Counted from the first letter of the stretch, positions 1 through 8,784 are shown. The stretch is DNA of 64,000 nucleotides from Oscillospiraceae bacterium (GCA_003514385.1 DOQR01000002.1:124001-188000); one strand, 5' to 3'. Notes: generated from the sequence alone by a model not told the origin. Numbers and translations are program-made.

Positions 1-99
1 TGCCATCCGTTCTTCACCGGCAAGCAGAAGCTCGTCGATACCGGCGGACGCGTTGACCGCTTCAAGAAGCGTTTCAACATGACAGAGGACAAGAAATAA
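1..99 (+). CDS. rpmE: Ribosomal protein L31 (3' end only)
   Basis: Only the last 32 codons are in the window; the 5' part lies upstream. The visible residues [20 protein letters not shown] followed by FKKRF are the conserved C-terminal half of bacterial L31, a protein of the large ribosomal subunit. The Cys of CHPF is one of the family's C-terminal Cys positions, but whether this is the zinc-binding type cannot be judged without the N-terminus. The reading frame ends at TAA 97-99 and a terminator hairpin follows directly, so this is the end of its transcript. Confidence 0.93.
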   Translation, partial: CHPFFTGKQKLVDTGGRVDRFKKRFNMTEDKK

Positions 100-117
100 T
101 CATCCTGTGAGAGATAT

Positions 118-145
118 GAGCTGCCTTTTCGGCGGCTCATTTTTC
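118..145 (+). terminator. Terminator after rpmE
   Basis: Stem GAGCTGCC (118-125) pairs with GGCGGCTC (131-138) with one G-T wobble and a TTTTC loop, followed by a T-rich run. Position just past the rpmE stop fits Rho-independent termination. Confidence 0.8.
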
Positions 146-211
146 TATCTTCAAAATGCGTCGTGTGTTGCGCTATCCAAGCATTGTTAACAATATATTT
201 CTCAAAAAGAC

Positions 212-240
212 TTGTAATAATTGCTCGGCGGCGTTATAAT
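212..240 (+). promoter_or_regulatory. Vegetative promoter of the M23 peptidase gene
   Basis: TTGTAA (212-217), 17 bp spacer, TATAAT (235-240), about 40 bp before the start codon. The ribosome-binding site AAGGGGG lies at 267-273. Confidence 0.7.
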
Positions 241-280
241 GTTTGTAATCATTTTGTAATATTTTTAAGGGGGCGAAGCA

Positions 281-2356
281 ATGTCGGGAAAGAAAAAGGG
301 CAATATTGCCGATCCTGATTTGCACAGCTCAGAGTCGCCCGCAAAGGACGGGAACGAGCTTAAAAACAGAATAAATGAAACTGCAAAGTATTCGGAGCTT
401 TTTGAGAAGATAGATGTCGACAGCGATTATGACGATATCCTCGCAACATATGAGAAAACTCTCGACAAGCGCACCAGAGCCGCGATGAAGAAAGCGGGCG
501 GCGCGGCGGACGAAGAAGAGTCTGTTGACGAAAACGTGATGATAGAGGCGGACGAAATAGTTTCGGATGCCGATTCTGCGGCGCAGCCCGAAGTGCAGGA
601 AACCGCGGAAAATAAGCCCGCGAAGAAGAAAGAAAAGGTTCATAATGGCGATGCCGGAGCCGTACTTTATTCTTATATCGCGGCGCTCGGACTCGCAACC
701 GGCACAACTTTTAAAAAGATGCTCGCGAAGCCTAAGAAGCTCGGCAGAAATATCGTCGGCTTTTTCAGATATGTATTCCGTTTCCTCTGGCTTGGATTCA
801 AGAAGTTTATCCACATCATTTCTCATACATTCGTTGAGCAGGTCAGGGACTTCAGGCGCGATGTGCGCTCGGCTATGAATTATCTCAGGCAGAGCCGCCA
901 TAAGCCGAAAACACTGTTCCCGATACTCGGGCACTATGTGAAGAAGGCTTTCACCACCCATACGCAGATGTTCAAGACCATAGCGAACTTCGTTCTGCCC
1001 GTTGCCGCAGTGCTCGCTTTTGTGCTGACCGTCAACTATTGGAGCAGTGTCACGTTCGCGCTCAAGGTCAGCTACGACAACAAGGAGCTCGGCTATATCT
1101 CCGACGAGTCGGTGTATAACGAGGCTCAGAGCGCCGCAAAGGCGAGAATGACGACTACAAAGACGGATTCTTCCGCCAAACTTGATGATCCGACATATGA
1201 GCTTTCACTTGTCAGCGTCAACAAGCTTGTCGATTCTTCGATACTCTGCGACAGAATAATCGAAAATTCCGAGAGTAATGTCACAAATGCCTGCGGAATT
1301 TATATCGACGACGAGTTTATCTGTTCCGTCAAGAACGAGACGGATGCAGCGAGCGTGTTCAATGCTATTCTTGAAAAGCACAAGGTGACCGACAGCAACA
1401 GCTTTGTCGATTTCGTTGAGAAGGTCGAGTATGTCCAGGGACTTTATCCTGACGACCCGAAGACCATGTGGGATGCATCGAAGCTCAAAAAGCAGCTTGA
1501 GCAGACCAAGCAGGCGAAAAAGACCTACACCGTCAAGGACGGCGATACTATATACGGCATAGCGGTCGCGAACGGGCTGACCGAAAAGCAGCTCATGGCG
1601 CTCAACCCCGATATGGGCGAGTATATTCATACAGGCGATCAGATAGTTGTCTCGAACGAGGTCAACTATGTCCGCGTCAAGGTCATGAGAACCGAGACGA
1701 GAACGGTCGAGGTCGATTACGACACCGAAAAGACCAACGACGCCTCGATGTTCAAGGGTACTACCCGCGTCACCCGAAAGGGCGAAAAGGGCGAAGATAC
1801 GATAACCGAGCTTGTAACATATATCGACGGTCAGCGCGTCACTTCGCAGGAGGTTTCACGCGTCAGGACTAAAGAGCCCGTGACCGAAAAGAAGCTTATC
1901 GGCACGAAGTCGACCCGCGTCAGCGGCGGATATAATGTCAAGGTTTCCGGACGCGGCTTTGTATGGCCTGCACCCGCATGTACATTCGTCAGCTCGCCTT
2001 ACGGCTGGAGAACCCTGCGCGGTTACAGCGACTTCCACACCGGTGTCGACCTCACTCTTCCCGGCGGCGGTTCGACCGGAGCGGTCATAGTCGCATCACT
2101 CGACGGTACAGTCGAGAGCGTGCGCCGAAGCAATTCCGGCTACGGACACTGCGTCGTCATCAACCACGGCGGCGGAGTCAAGACGAGATACGCTCACTGC
2201 CTTGCAGGCTCTATATCTGTCAGCGTCGGACAGCATGTCAGCGCAGGACAGGCGATAGCGCGAGTCGGCAGAACCGGCAACGCGACAGGTCCGCATCTTC
2301 ACTTCGAGATAATCATAAACGGCAGCACAGTAAACCCGCTGCCCTATATCAGATAA
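281..2356 (+). CDS. Membrane-anchored LysM-G5-M23 murein endopeptidase-like protein
   Basis: 691 aa. Residues 1-125 are charged and probably disordered and cytoplasmic. A basic amphipathic stretch follows and one transmembrane helix spans about 235-256, so the rest should be outside. A LysM domain at about 414-458 (YTVKDGDTIYGIA) should bind peptidoglycan. A G5-like segment covers about 464-543. The C-terminal M23 (LytM) domain at about 561-688 keeps the zinc ligands H586 and D590 (HTGVD) and the HLH motif (H672, H674). M23 enzymes cut peptide cross-links in peptidoglycan; the intact ligands suggest an active enzyme rather than a degenerate EnvC-type activator. The long cytoplasmic N-terminus is unusual and could receive a regulatory signal. 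The gene is monocistronic, with its own promoter and terminator. A role in cell separation or elongation is inferred from the family. Confidence 0.88.
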   Translation: MSGKKKGNIADPDLHSSESPAKDGNELKNRINETAKYSELFEKIDVDSDYDDILATYEKTLDKRTRAAMKKAGGAADEEESVDENVMIEADEIVSDADSAAQPEVQETAENKPAKKKEKVHNGDAGAVLYSYIAALGLATGTTFKKMLAKPKKLGRNIVGFFRYVFRFLWLGFKKFIHIISHTFVEQVRDFRRDVRSAMNYLRQSRHKPKTLFPILGHYVKKAFTTHTQMFKTIANFVLPVAAVLAFVLTVNYWSSVTFALKVSYDNKELGYISDESVYNEAQSAAKARMTTTKTDSSAKLDDPTYELSLVSVNKLVDSSILCDRIIENSESNVTNACGIYIDDEFICSVKNETDAASVFNAILEKHKVTDSNSFVDFVEKVEYVQGLYPDDPKTMWDASKLKKQLEQTKQAKKTYTVKDGDTIYGIAVANGLTEKQLMALNPDMGEYIHTGDQIVVSNEVNYVRVKVMRTETRTVEVDYDTEKTNDASMFKGTTRVTRKGEKGEDTITELVTYIDGQRVTSQEVSRVRTKEPVTEKKLIGTKSTRVSGGYNVKVSGRGFVWPAPACTFVSSPYGWRTLRGYSDFHTGVDLTLPGGGSTGAVIVASLDGTVESVRRSNSGYGHCVVINHGGGVKTRYAHCLAGSISVSVGQHVSAGQAIARVGRTGNATGPHLHFEIIINGSTVNPLPYIR

Positions 2357-2362
2357 AATTTT

Positions 2363-2391
2363 CCCCGCACCGAAAGGTGCGGGGATTTTTA
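2363..2391 (+). terminator. Terminator of the M23 gene
   Basis: Perfect 9-bp stem CCCCGCACC / GGTGCGGGG with a GAAA tetraloop, followed by ATTTTTAT. Confidence 0.9.
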
Positions 2392-2396
2392 TAAGG

Positions 2397-2440
2397 CAAG
2401 AATCCTGCCGCAGTTTTTTGTGGTAGGATTCTTGTTTTGT
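2397..2440 (+). terminator. Second hairpin terminator of a repeated type
   Basis: CAAGAATCCTGCCGCA (2397-2412) pairs with TGTGGTAGGATTCTTG downstream, followed by a TTTTG run. The same AATCCT..AGGATT stem recurs in terminators at 46816-46850 and 61940-61972. It may serve the pseudogene on the minus strand as well. Confidence 0.65.
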
Positions 2441-2512
2441 ACCAATGTATTGTGATGATTTGCAATATTGCGATTTGCCTGTTGATGACGTATACAATAA
2501 GCACAAATTTTA

Positions 2513-2951
2513 TCAACGGAATTTTCCGCCGTTTTTTATTATCACGCGCTCCGAGGCGATGTTGTCCTCGTCGCAGACACACAGCACGCGCACGAATCCG
2601 AGTTCGCGGGCGATGTCGAGCTCCTGCTCGAGCATCTGCGAGGCGTAGCCACTATTTCTGCGCGACGGATCCGATGTGCCCGCCGAAGTTCAGCAGGAAC
2701 TCGGTCAGCTCGAACTTGAGGTTGAATACGCCGATCATGTCGTCTCTGTCGTAGCAGAGATAGAAATTCTCACGGACATATCCGGCGGGAAGATTTTTGC
2801 CGCTTATCCGGTTGTTCATTCCGGCAAGCCAGTGACCAAAATTTTCGTATCCGCCGTAGCCTATGCAGGTGCCTCCGTCCGATTGGAACTCATTGTAAAA
2901 TGACTGCATATCTTGCCGACTGCTCTCTGTCGGGAAAACAAATCTGAGCAT
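2513..2951 (-). pseudogene. GNAT acetyltransferase, frameshifted and truncated
   Basis: The gene starts at ATG 2951 with GGAG as ribosome-binding site. The first frame reads a GNAT-like N-terminus (YVRENFYLCYDRDDMIG...EFLLNFGGHIG) and stops at 2652-2654. The neighbouring frame, from about 2650 down to the TGA at 2513-2515, continues the family sequence: RRNSGYASQMLEQELDIARE, then ELGFVRVLCVCDEDNIAS and ERVIIKNGGKFR. That includes the acetyl-CoA-binding loop and the CDEDNIAS segment. A one-base indel near 2640-2652 therefore splits the gene. The product also ends right after VIIKNGG, where relatives usually continue for about 25-30 more residues. I call it a decaying gene. A sequencing error could explain the frameshift but not the short C-terminus. 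Confidence 0.8.
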
Positions 2952-2975
2952 AATTTATCTCCAAATAAAATAATA

Positions 2976-3007
2976 AAAGGACATCGAGGTTTGCCCCGAT
3001 GTCCTTT
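2976..3007 (-). terminator. Terminator of the 3035-4138 lipoprotein gene
   Basis: AAAGGACATCG (2977-2987) and CGATGTCCTTT (2997-3007) form a perfect 11-bp stem. On the minus strand it is followed by a T-rich tract. Confidence 0.85.
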
Positions 3008-3034
3008 CGCTTTTCAATTGATTAAAATATCTGC

Positions 3035-4138
3035 TTATTCCGAAGCTGCCGTAGCGTCAAAGTCAAGCCCCGAGTTCGGATTCTGGCAGTATTTCATCGA
3101 AGCCTTGTAGAACCAGATGTATTCGCCGTCGCTGACAGCGACATTTGTAGCCTTGGTTATGCGCGTTTCAGCGATTCTCGCGGAGTCTGTGGCATCCGTT
3201 GAATTTTTGTAGACCGCATAGTAGCTTTTTCCGCTGCCGTCCGGGGTTATTGTATATGTGCCGACCTTTATGTCTTTGCCGACCTTGTACATTGCGGGAG
3301 TCGTGCCGTCGCAGCCTATCGAAGCCATGTCGTGCGAAGCTGCGTCATAGAGCTCACAGCCTGTGATGTGGACATATCCGTCCTTTGACAACGTATAATA
3401 GACCGAGACATCGACCATCTTGAAATCGTTTGCAACATTCTGAACATAGGGGTCAACGCTCTTTTTGAAGCTGAGTCCGCCGTATGCGCCGGAGGCTTTC
3501 TTGATTATGTATTCGCCCTTCTGAATATCCCTGCCTATCTTGTATGTGCCGGGGGCATATTTGCCGTTGACCGCCTTGGGATGCTCGCTGGCGGTGTTGA
3601 TGAATTTGCAGCCGCTGATGTAGAGCTCGTAGCCGCTTTCAAGAGTAACGAGCGTATGCGTGCCGTCTATCGTTATATCATAGGCGAGGGGCTGACCTTT
3701 GTCATCTTTTTTCTTGCCGTCCCAGAGGAGGGCGGAGTATTTTGAAGAAGTCTTGACAATATAATATTCGCCGGGGGCGAGCTTGCCGCTTCCGCTGCCG
3801 CATTTGTAGTTGCCCGCGCCGTTCCAGCCGGTGGAGCTGCCGTCATCGGGCTTTTCGGTCGAGTTTGAAGTCGGGAGAGTGACCATCTGCGCGTCGGTCG
3901 TTGCCGCGGCGGGAACAGTTTGAGTCGGCCTGCTCGAGGGCTTAGTCTCTTTTATAGTGGAGCTTTCAGCTGCGGTGCTGTCCGCAGAGGGCTCGGTCGT
4001 GTCGGCGGCGTCGACAGCGTCGATGCCCGTCGAGGCAGCTGTTGTGTCCTGGTTGTCCTTATTGTTCTTGCACCCTGCAAACGCCAGAACACCGGCGAGC
4101 ATAGCCATGCAGAGAATAATAGATATAAGCTTTTTCAT
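3035..4138 (-). CDS. Lipoprotein with three internal repeats
   Basis: 367 aa. A signal peptide ends in lipobox AFAGC, so Cys23 should be lipidated and the protein held on the outer face of the membrane. A Ser/Thr/Ala-rich linker of about 80 residues follows. The body carries three imperfect repeats built on Y-K-x-G-x-D-I-x-x-G-x-Y: near YKCGSGSGKLAPGEYYIVK, YKIGRDIQKGEYIIK and YKVGKDIKVGTYTIT. These look like small beta-sandwich modules, but I do not recognise a named function. Its neighbour at 4283-5377 is a paralogue of nearly equal length in the same orientation with its own promoter, so the pair arose by tandem duplication. Binding of an extracellular ligand or wall component is a guess only. 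Confidence 0.75.
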   Translation of the reverse strand: MKKLISIILCMAMLAGVLAFAGCKNNKDNQDTTAASTGIDAVDAADTTEPSADSTAAESSTIKETKPSSRPTQTVPAAATTDAQMVTLPTSNSTEKPDDGSSTGWNGAGNYKCGSGSGKLAPGEYYIVKTSSKYSALLWDGKKKDDKGQPLAYDITIDGTHTLVTLESGYELYISGCKFINTASEHPKAVNGKYAPGTYKIGRDIQKGEYIIKKASGAYGGLSFKKSVDPYVQNVANDFKMVDVSVYYTLSKDGYVHITGCELYDAASHDMASIGCDGTTPAMYKVGKDIKVGTYTITPDGSGKSYYAVYKNSTDATDSARIAETRITKATNVAVSDGEYIWFYKASMKYCQNPNSGLDFDATAASE

Positions 4139-4185
4139 CTTTTTTCCCTTTCGTGAAGATTATTGCGGGCTTACCCATTTTGTCC

Positions 4186-4214
4186 ATTATACCAAACCTG
4201 AACATTCAAGTCAA
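4186..4214 (-). promoter_or_regulatory. Promoter of the 3035-4138 gene
   Basis: On the minus strand: TTGACT (4214-4209), 17 bp, TATAAT (4191-4186), about 48 bp before the start codon. Confidence 0.85.
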
Positions 4215-4231
4215 CACGGGCAAAAAAGGCA

Positions 4232-4264
4232 AAAAAAGGAAGAGCCGCATCTCTGCGACTCTTC
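4232..4264 (-). terminator. Terminator of the 4283-5377 lipoprotein gene
   Basis: GAAGAG-C-CGCA (4239-4249) pairs with TGCG-A-CTCTTC (4254-4264) with one internal mismatch. On the minus strand it runs into a tract of seven T. Confidence 0.8.
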
Positions 4265-4282
4265 AATCGGTTGGTTTGTTAT

Positions 4283-5377
4283 TTAGCTTTCGGAAGGAGT
4301 TCCCTGAGCTGTAGTGGTTGTGGTGTCGGGAGTTTTTGTGGTCGTCTCGGGGGCATCCGTTGTAGTCTCAGGAGCGGCGGTTGTGCCGGGCTCGACATAC
4401 GGAACAAGCTTCAAATTGTTGCCGCGGAAATAGGTGCCATTCTCGAGCGTGATCACAGTGCCTGCCTTAACATCCTCTTTGTAGTCCTTGATGGAGAGCT
4501 CGATATATCTCAGATCGTAATAGACCATATATCCGTTTTCGGAATCCGTGGGAACGAGGGTGTATTTGCCGGGTTTGATATCCTTGCCGACCTTGTACAT
4601 TCCGGAGTTGTAGCTGCCGTCGCTGTTTGCACCGGGGATTTTTACTCCGAGGGAAGTGTCTTCCATGAACAGGACGCGCTGACCCTTTTCAAGGTTGTAA
4701 TAAACGGGATAATCCTCGGCGAACATGATTGCCGTTGCGTCCTCGTCAAAATAATCGCTTGATGAGAAAACAGTGAAGAACGAGCCTTCGGATGAACCGA
4801 GAGTGGTTATGCCTGCGGGGATGTCAACGCCGACTCTGTAGGAGCCGAGCTTGTATTTGCCGTTTGTGGCGCCCATTTTATCGACTTCGGAGGCGAGGAT
4901 GAATTTGCCGTTCTTGACTTCAAGAGTATATCCGGCTTTCATGGTGACGAACAGTCCGCAGGGAAGAATCTCAAATTCAAGCTCGCCGTCTTTACCGTCG
5001 GTAAGCATAAGCGAGCATTTCTTTGAATTGGGAACTACATAGTATTCGCCTGCCGCGAGGTTCTTGCCGCAGGTATATTTTCCGTCCTTTTTCCACTCGG
5101 GCTTTCTGACCGAGGGAGTGGTGGTGTTGACATGACCGGGATTTCTTGAGATGTCTGTAACCCTTCTGACGGCGTCGGAAGCGGGCTCTTTCTTCTCGGG
5201 CTCAGTCGTCTCTTCGGATGAGGGTTCGGTGCTCTCATCGGTGATTGCATCGACTGCCGCGCCGCTCTCTGAGGGGGCAGTTGTGTCGTCTCCGTTCTTC
5301 TTCGACTTGCAGCCGCAGAAGAGGAACATTATCGCGCACATGATGAGCGCAACGGCGGAGATAAGTTTTCTTTTCAT
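4283..5377 (-). CDS. Lipoprotein paralogue with three internal repeats and Thr-rich tail
   Basis: 364 aa. A signal peptide with lipobox LFCGC (Cys23) is followed by a Glu/Ser/Thr-rich linker. Three repeat modules are seen around YTCGKNLAAGEYYVVP, YRVGVDIPAGITTLG and YKVGKDIKPGKYTLVP, the same pattern as the paralogue at 3035-4138. It differs in ending with a low-complexity Pro-Thr tail (repeats of PETTT and PDTTTTT) that could be a glycosylated spacer. It has its own promoter and terminator, so the two paralogues can be expressed independently. Function unknown; the repeated module recalls proteins that display short beta-strand domains at the cell surface. Confidence 0.75.
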   Translation of the reverse strand: MKRKLISAVALIMCAIMFLFCGCKSKKNGDDTTAPSESGAAVDAITDESTEPSSEETTEPEKKEPASDAVRRVTDISRNPGHVNTTTPSVRKPEWKKDGKYTCGKNLAAGEYYVVPNSKKCSLMLTDGKDGELEFEILPCGLFVTMKAGYTLEVKNGKFILASEVDKMGATNGKYKLGSYRVGVDIPAGITTLGSSEGSFFTVFSSSDYFDEDATAIMFAEDYPVYYNLEKGQRVLFMEDTSLGVKIPGANSDGSYNSGMYKVGKDIKPGKYTLVPTDSENGYMVYYDLRYIELSIKDYKEDVKAGTVITLENGTYFRGNNLKLVPYVEPGTTAAPETTTDAPETTTKTPDTTTTTAQGTPSES

Positions 5378-5463
5378 TGTCTTTTCCTTTCTTTTTTTGA
5401 CTTTCTTTTTTCTTTCCCTGAGAAGACTTTGCGGGATAATTCCGTTCGGTCAATCTCAAATTG

Positions 5464-5492
5464 AGTATATCAAAATATGCAAAACTTGTCAA
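5464..5492 (-). promoter_or_regulatory. Promoter of the 4283-5377 lipoprotein gene
   Basis: Minus strand: TTGACA (5492-5487), 17 bp, TATACT (5469-5464). It lies in the intergenic region shared with the divergent PHP genes. Confidence 0.85.
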
Positions 5493-5605
5493 CGAAAATT
5501 CACCGAAAATTGTCAATTTGAACAAACATATGGGGAGGATGTGAAAAGCGTGACTAAAAAATATATAAAAAATTATATTTTGCTGCGAAATTTATGTTAA
5601 CTTTG

Positions 5606-5634
5606 TTGACTTAATTTGCCGAATGTTTTAAACT
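5606..5634 (+). promoter_or_regulatory. Promoter of the PHP gene pair
   Basis: TTGACT (5606-5611), 17 bp, TAAACT (5629-5634), about 40 bp before the ATG at 5674. Confidence 0.75.
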
Positions 5635-5673
5635 ATGTTACAGAATAAAAAATTAACATACGGAGGAATGACA

Positions 5674-7155
5674 ATGTTCAAACGCACCCTGTCGCTGCTG
5701 CTCTGCTTACTTGTTGCGGTGCCTTCGCTCGCGTTCTGTGCCTTTGCACAGGAGAACGAGGTGTCTCCTGCGGAGATAAGTTACGAGATAACAGACCCTT
5801 ATGCGGATGTCGATTGGGACAGCTGGGGAATATATAAGGCTCAGCTGCACACTCAGAGCAACGCGAGCGACGGATATCTGCCGATCCACGAAGTCGTTGA
5901 GAGACACTATGACCTCAACTACGATATCCTCGCGCTCACAGACCACGGCACGATAAACAAGGGCTGGGATCAGAAGCCGCAGCTCGTGCCGCTGATAAGA
6001 CTCGTCAAATATGAGCGCACGAAGCTCGCGCCAATTTACCCGCTGACCGATGAGGAGTACAAGGCCTATACGACCGGTACCGCCGCATCGCAGACGAGAA
6101 CGCATAACAACGGTATGCTCGATGTCCCGCAGGGCATAGAGCTCAATATGGCGACCCCGAAGTGCGACTGCCATCTGACCGGCTACTATGCCGACTACGG
6201 TCAGGGTCTCGCCGGCGTTTACGGCGACTATGAGACTCCGTCGAAGGGCGTGCGACGCAAGGGCGGAATATCCATGCTCTCCCATGTCGGCGAGTATGTC
6301 TATCCCGAAAAGGACAGCAAAGACCATGTCGGTCAGAAGATAGACGATTATTATGCCAATAAATTTGCGCGCATCTTCCTTGATAACAAGGGCTCGAGCG
6401 TCGGCATGGGCATCAACAGCGCCACCGACGCGCACACCCGCTGCGACCGCATACTTTATGATCAGATACTCCAAAAGACCATACCCAATAACGTCGTCCC
6501 GTGGGGCTTCGCTTTCTCCGATTCTCACGATGTCCGCTCGATAAACGACGCCTATACCATGATGGTTCTGCCGGAACTCACCAACGAGAATGTCCGCAAG
6601 GGCATGGAGAACGGCTGGTGCTTCGCAGTCTCCCACTATTCAAACGGTGTTGAGCTCAACGGCATGGAAGAGATGCCCGGCTTCGACGAGGATAAGGTCT
6701 ATGACACCGAGGCTTATCTGCGCGACGACACTCCGCTCGTCACCCGCGTGACCGTCGACGACGAAAATGACACGATAAGCATCGAGGGCACGAACTTCAA
6801 TTCGATAACCTGGGTCTCGAACTGCAATGTTATCAAGCGCGAGACGGATATAGACAGCGGCAAGGCGACCCTCGATCTTCACGCGGACGATCTGCTCGAC
6901 ACGCCCTATCTCTATGTCAGATTCTATATCACCGGCGACAACGGCATCTGCTATTCTCAGCCCTTCGTTATCAGAAGAAACGGCGAGGACTTCGGCAAGG
7001 TCAGAGTTCCGAGAACCCACGACCTCTCGACCGCCCTGCGCGCCACAGTTACAGTGCTTGACTGGACTTATTTCAAGTTCAATCCCATTGTCTGGGCGTT
7101 CAAGTATTTCTTCCTCGGCTACAATGCTTTCGATCATTTCTTCGACGCATATTGA
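5674..7155 (+). CDS. Secreted PHP-domain metallohydrolase, copy 1
   Basis: 493 aa from ATG 5674, chosen because GGAGG (5662-5666) lies 7 bases before it; an in-frame ATG at 5668 is too close. A signal peptide ends near AFA/Q. The PHP (polymerase and histidinol phosphatase) metal-site motifs are visible in order: QLHTQSNASDG (motif I), LALTDHGT (motif II), GIELNMA, a LSHVGEY histidine and a late FSDSHD. PHP enzymes use a multinuclear metal site to hydrolyse phosphoesters. A secreted PHP protein is unusual because most relatives are cytoplasmic. The C-terminal 130 residues look like a beta-rich accessory domain. It is followed 18 bp later by a paralogue. The substrate is unknown; an extracellular phosphoester is the simple inference. 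Confidence 0.82.
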   Translation: MFKRTLSLLLCLLVAVPSLAFCAFAQENEVSPAEISYEITDPYADVDWDSWGIYKAQLHTQSNASDGYLPIHEVVERHYDLNYDILALTDHGTINKGWDQKPQLVPLIRLVKYERTKLAPIYPLTDEEYKAYTTGTAASQTRTHNNGMLDVPQGIELNMATPKCDCHLTGYYADYGQGLAGVYGDYETPSKGVRRKGGISMLSHVGEYVYPEKDSKDHVGQKIDDYYANKFARIFLDNKGSSVGMGINSATDAHTRCDRILYDQILQKTIPNNVVPWGFAFSDSHDVRSINDAYTMMVLPELTNENVRKGMENGWCFAVSHYSNGVELNGMEEMPGFDEDKVYDTEAYLRDDTPLVTRVTVDDENDTISIEGTNFNSITWVSNCNVIKRETDIDSGKATLDLHADDLLDTPYLYVRFYITGDNGICYSQPFVIRRNGEDFGKVRVPRTHDLSTALRATVTVLDWTYFKFNPIVWAFKYFFLGYNAFDHFFDAY

Positions 7156-7173
7156 TTTAAGGAGAATATATAA

Positions 7174-8517
7174 ATGAAGAAGAACTTCAAGCGCGTTCTG
7201 TCGGCTGCGCTGGTTGTCGTGATGCTGTTCACCGCTTTCCCGGCGGCGTTCGCGTTCGGCTCGAAAGAGACGGATTATACGATAATCAGCCCCTATGAGC
7301 AGGTCGACTGGAGCACATGGAAAACCTACAAAGCAAACCTCCACGCCCATTGCGACGCGAGCGACGGCGACCCGACGCTCGACGAGATGGTCGAGGAATA
7401 TTATAAGGCGGACTATGATATCCTTGCGATGACCGACCACGGCGTTATCACAAATGGCTGGACGAGTGAGCGAGAGACGAACGGAATTTTCAACAAGTTC
7501 AGAAAAGTCTACCCGATGAGCGAAGAAAACTACGAGCGCATCACAAAGGGACTTGACCGCGGCGGCAGAGGCATGACCGATATACGCGGCGGTATCGAAT
7601 GCAATATGGCTGTTATCTCAAAGACCCATGTCAACGGATATTTCACCACCTACGGTCAGGGCGAGTGGGGAATCGAAAACGACTACAGAACCGCTCCCGT
7701 TGAAATTGAAAAGGCGGGCGGCTATTCCGTGCTCAACCATGTCGGCGACTGGGTCGATTCCGGCAGATTCCCGCACCGCTCGCACTGGAACGTCTACATA
7801 GCCTATTTCGCGGGCATATTCATCGACTGCCCGAGCTGCCTCGGCATGGAGATAGTCAACAACACCGACAGAGTCACCCGCGGCGACCGCGAGCTCTGGG
7901 ATGAGCTGCTTCAGGTCGTTATCCCCAAGGGCAGAAATATCTGGGCTTTTGCCGATGACGATTCCGAAAAGCTCAACGAGGTCGGCAGATCTTTCGAGTT
8001 CTTCGTCCTGCCCGAGAACAACGAAGCGAATGTCAAAAAAGCGATGAAAGACGGCAACTTCTTTGCCGCGAGCAAATATTACAAGACCACCGACGGAGTC
8101 GGCGACTTTGACGGCGACGGCAATGTGCCGCTCGTGACCGGTATCAAAGTCGACCAAAAAGCGAATACGATAACCGTTGCCACCGATCCTACCCGCGATT
8201 GCCGGGTCATCGAGTGGATAGCCGACGGCAAAGTTATCGCCACTGGCAACACTATCGACCTCAACGACTATGAAAAGGATCTCGGCTGCTACATCCGCTT
8301 CCAGATGAAGGGCAGCGGCGGCGTGACCTATTCTCAGCCGTTCGAGCTTCAGCACAAGGGCAGAATAGATAAGCCTGTCCCCAGCTGGGCGCTCTGGGTT
8401 TTCAAGACCGAAGCGGGTCAGAAGTTCATGAAGTTCTACCATTCCCGTTCGTTCGCTCTCGGTGCGTTCATCGCCGAGAAGATAAGAATCCTCATCGAGG
8501 ATAACATCAAAAAGTAA
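7174..8517 (+). CDS. Secreted PHP-domain metallohydrolase, copy 2
   Basis: 447 aa, with ribosome-binding site AAGGAG (7159-7164). A signal peptide ends near AFA/F. PHP motifs: NLHAHCDASDG, LAMTDHGV, GIECNMA, LNHVGDW and FADDDSE. Compared with copy 1 the last motif reads ADDDS instead of SDSHD, so one metal-ligand histidine may be lost and activity may differ. The same C-terminal accessory region follows, including a shared YSQPF segment. It is co-transcribed with copy 1 and ends at the terminator at 8557-8590. The pair probably arose by tandem duplication and has since diverged considerably. Confidence 0.82.
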   Translation: MKKNFKRVLSAALVVVMLFTAFPAAFAFGSKETDYTIISPYEQVDWSTWKTYKANLHAHCDASDGDPTLDEMVEEYYKADYDILAMTDHGVITNGWTSERETNGIFNKFRKVYPMSEENYERITKGLDRGGRGMTDIRGGIECNMAVISKTHVNGYFTTYGQGEWGIENDYRTAPVEIEKAGGYSVLNHVGDWVDSGRFPHRSHWNVYIAYFAGIFIDCPSCLGMEIVNNTDRVTRGDRELWDELLQVVIPKGRNIWAFADDDSEKLNEVGRSFEFFVLPENNEANVKKAMKDGNFFAASKYYKTTDGVGDFDGDGNVPLVTGIKVDQKANTITVATDPTRDCRVIEWIADGKVIATGNTIDLNDYEKDLGCYIRFQMKGSGGVTYSQPFELQHKGRIDKPVPSWALWVFKTEAGQKFMKFYHSRSFALGAFIAEKIRILIEDNIKK

Positions 8518-8556
8518 ACTGCGGCACTTCTCCGGCTTTTCCCGGAGGGGTGCTCC

Positions 8557-8590
8557 GTGCTTTGAAAGCGCAAGAAAAGCACTTTTTCTT
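8557..8590 (+). terminator. Terminator of the PHP operon
   Basis: GTGCTTT (8557-8563) pairs with AAAGCAC (8576-8582), followed by TTTTTCTT. A second hairpin with CTCCGG / CCGGAG arms lies just upstream at about 8530-8546. Confidence 0.8.
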
Positions 8591-8673
8591 ATAACTTTGA
8601 TATCTTTGTTAAATTTTTGTATCGCGGTACAAAAATAATTTGAAAAATGAAGATTGTTTATTGTTTTTGCATA

Positions 8674-8701
8674 TTGTCTTTTGCCATGTTGGTGATATAA
8701 T
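8674..8701 (+). promoter_or_regulatory. Promoter of the V/A-ATPase operon
   Basis: TTGTCT (8674-8679), 16 bp, TATAAT (8696-8701), about 80 bp before the first gene. Confidence 0.7.
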
Positions 8702-8784
8702 TTAGTAGCTGAAAGAAGCAGAAATAGTATATATAATAGGTATATCGGAAATGTATACCAAAACAGCGCAAAAGAGGTGCAGTT

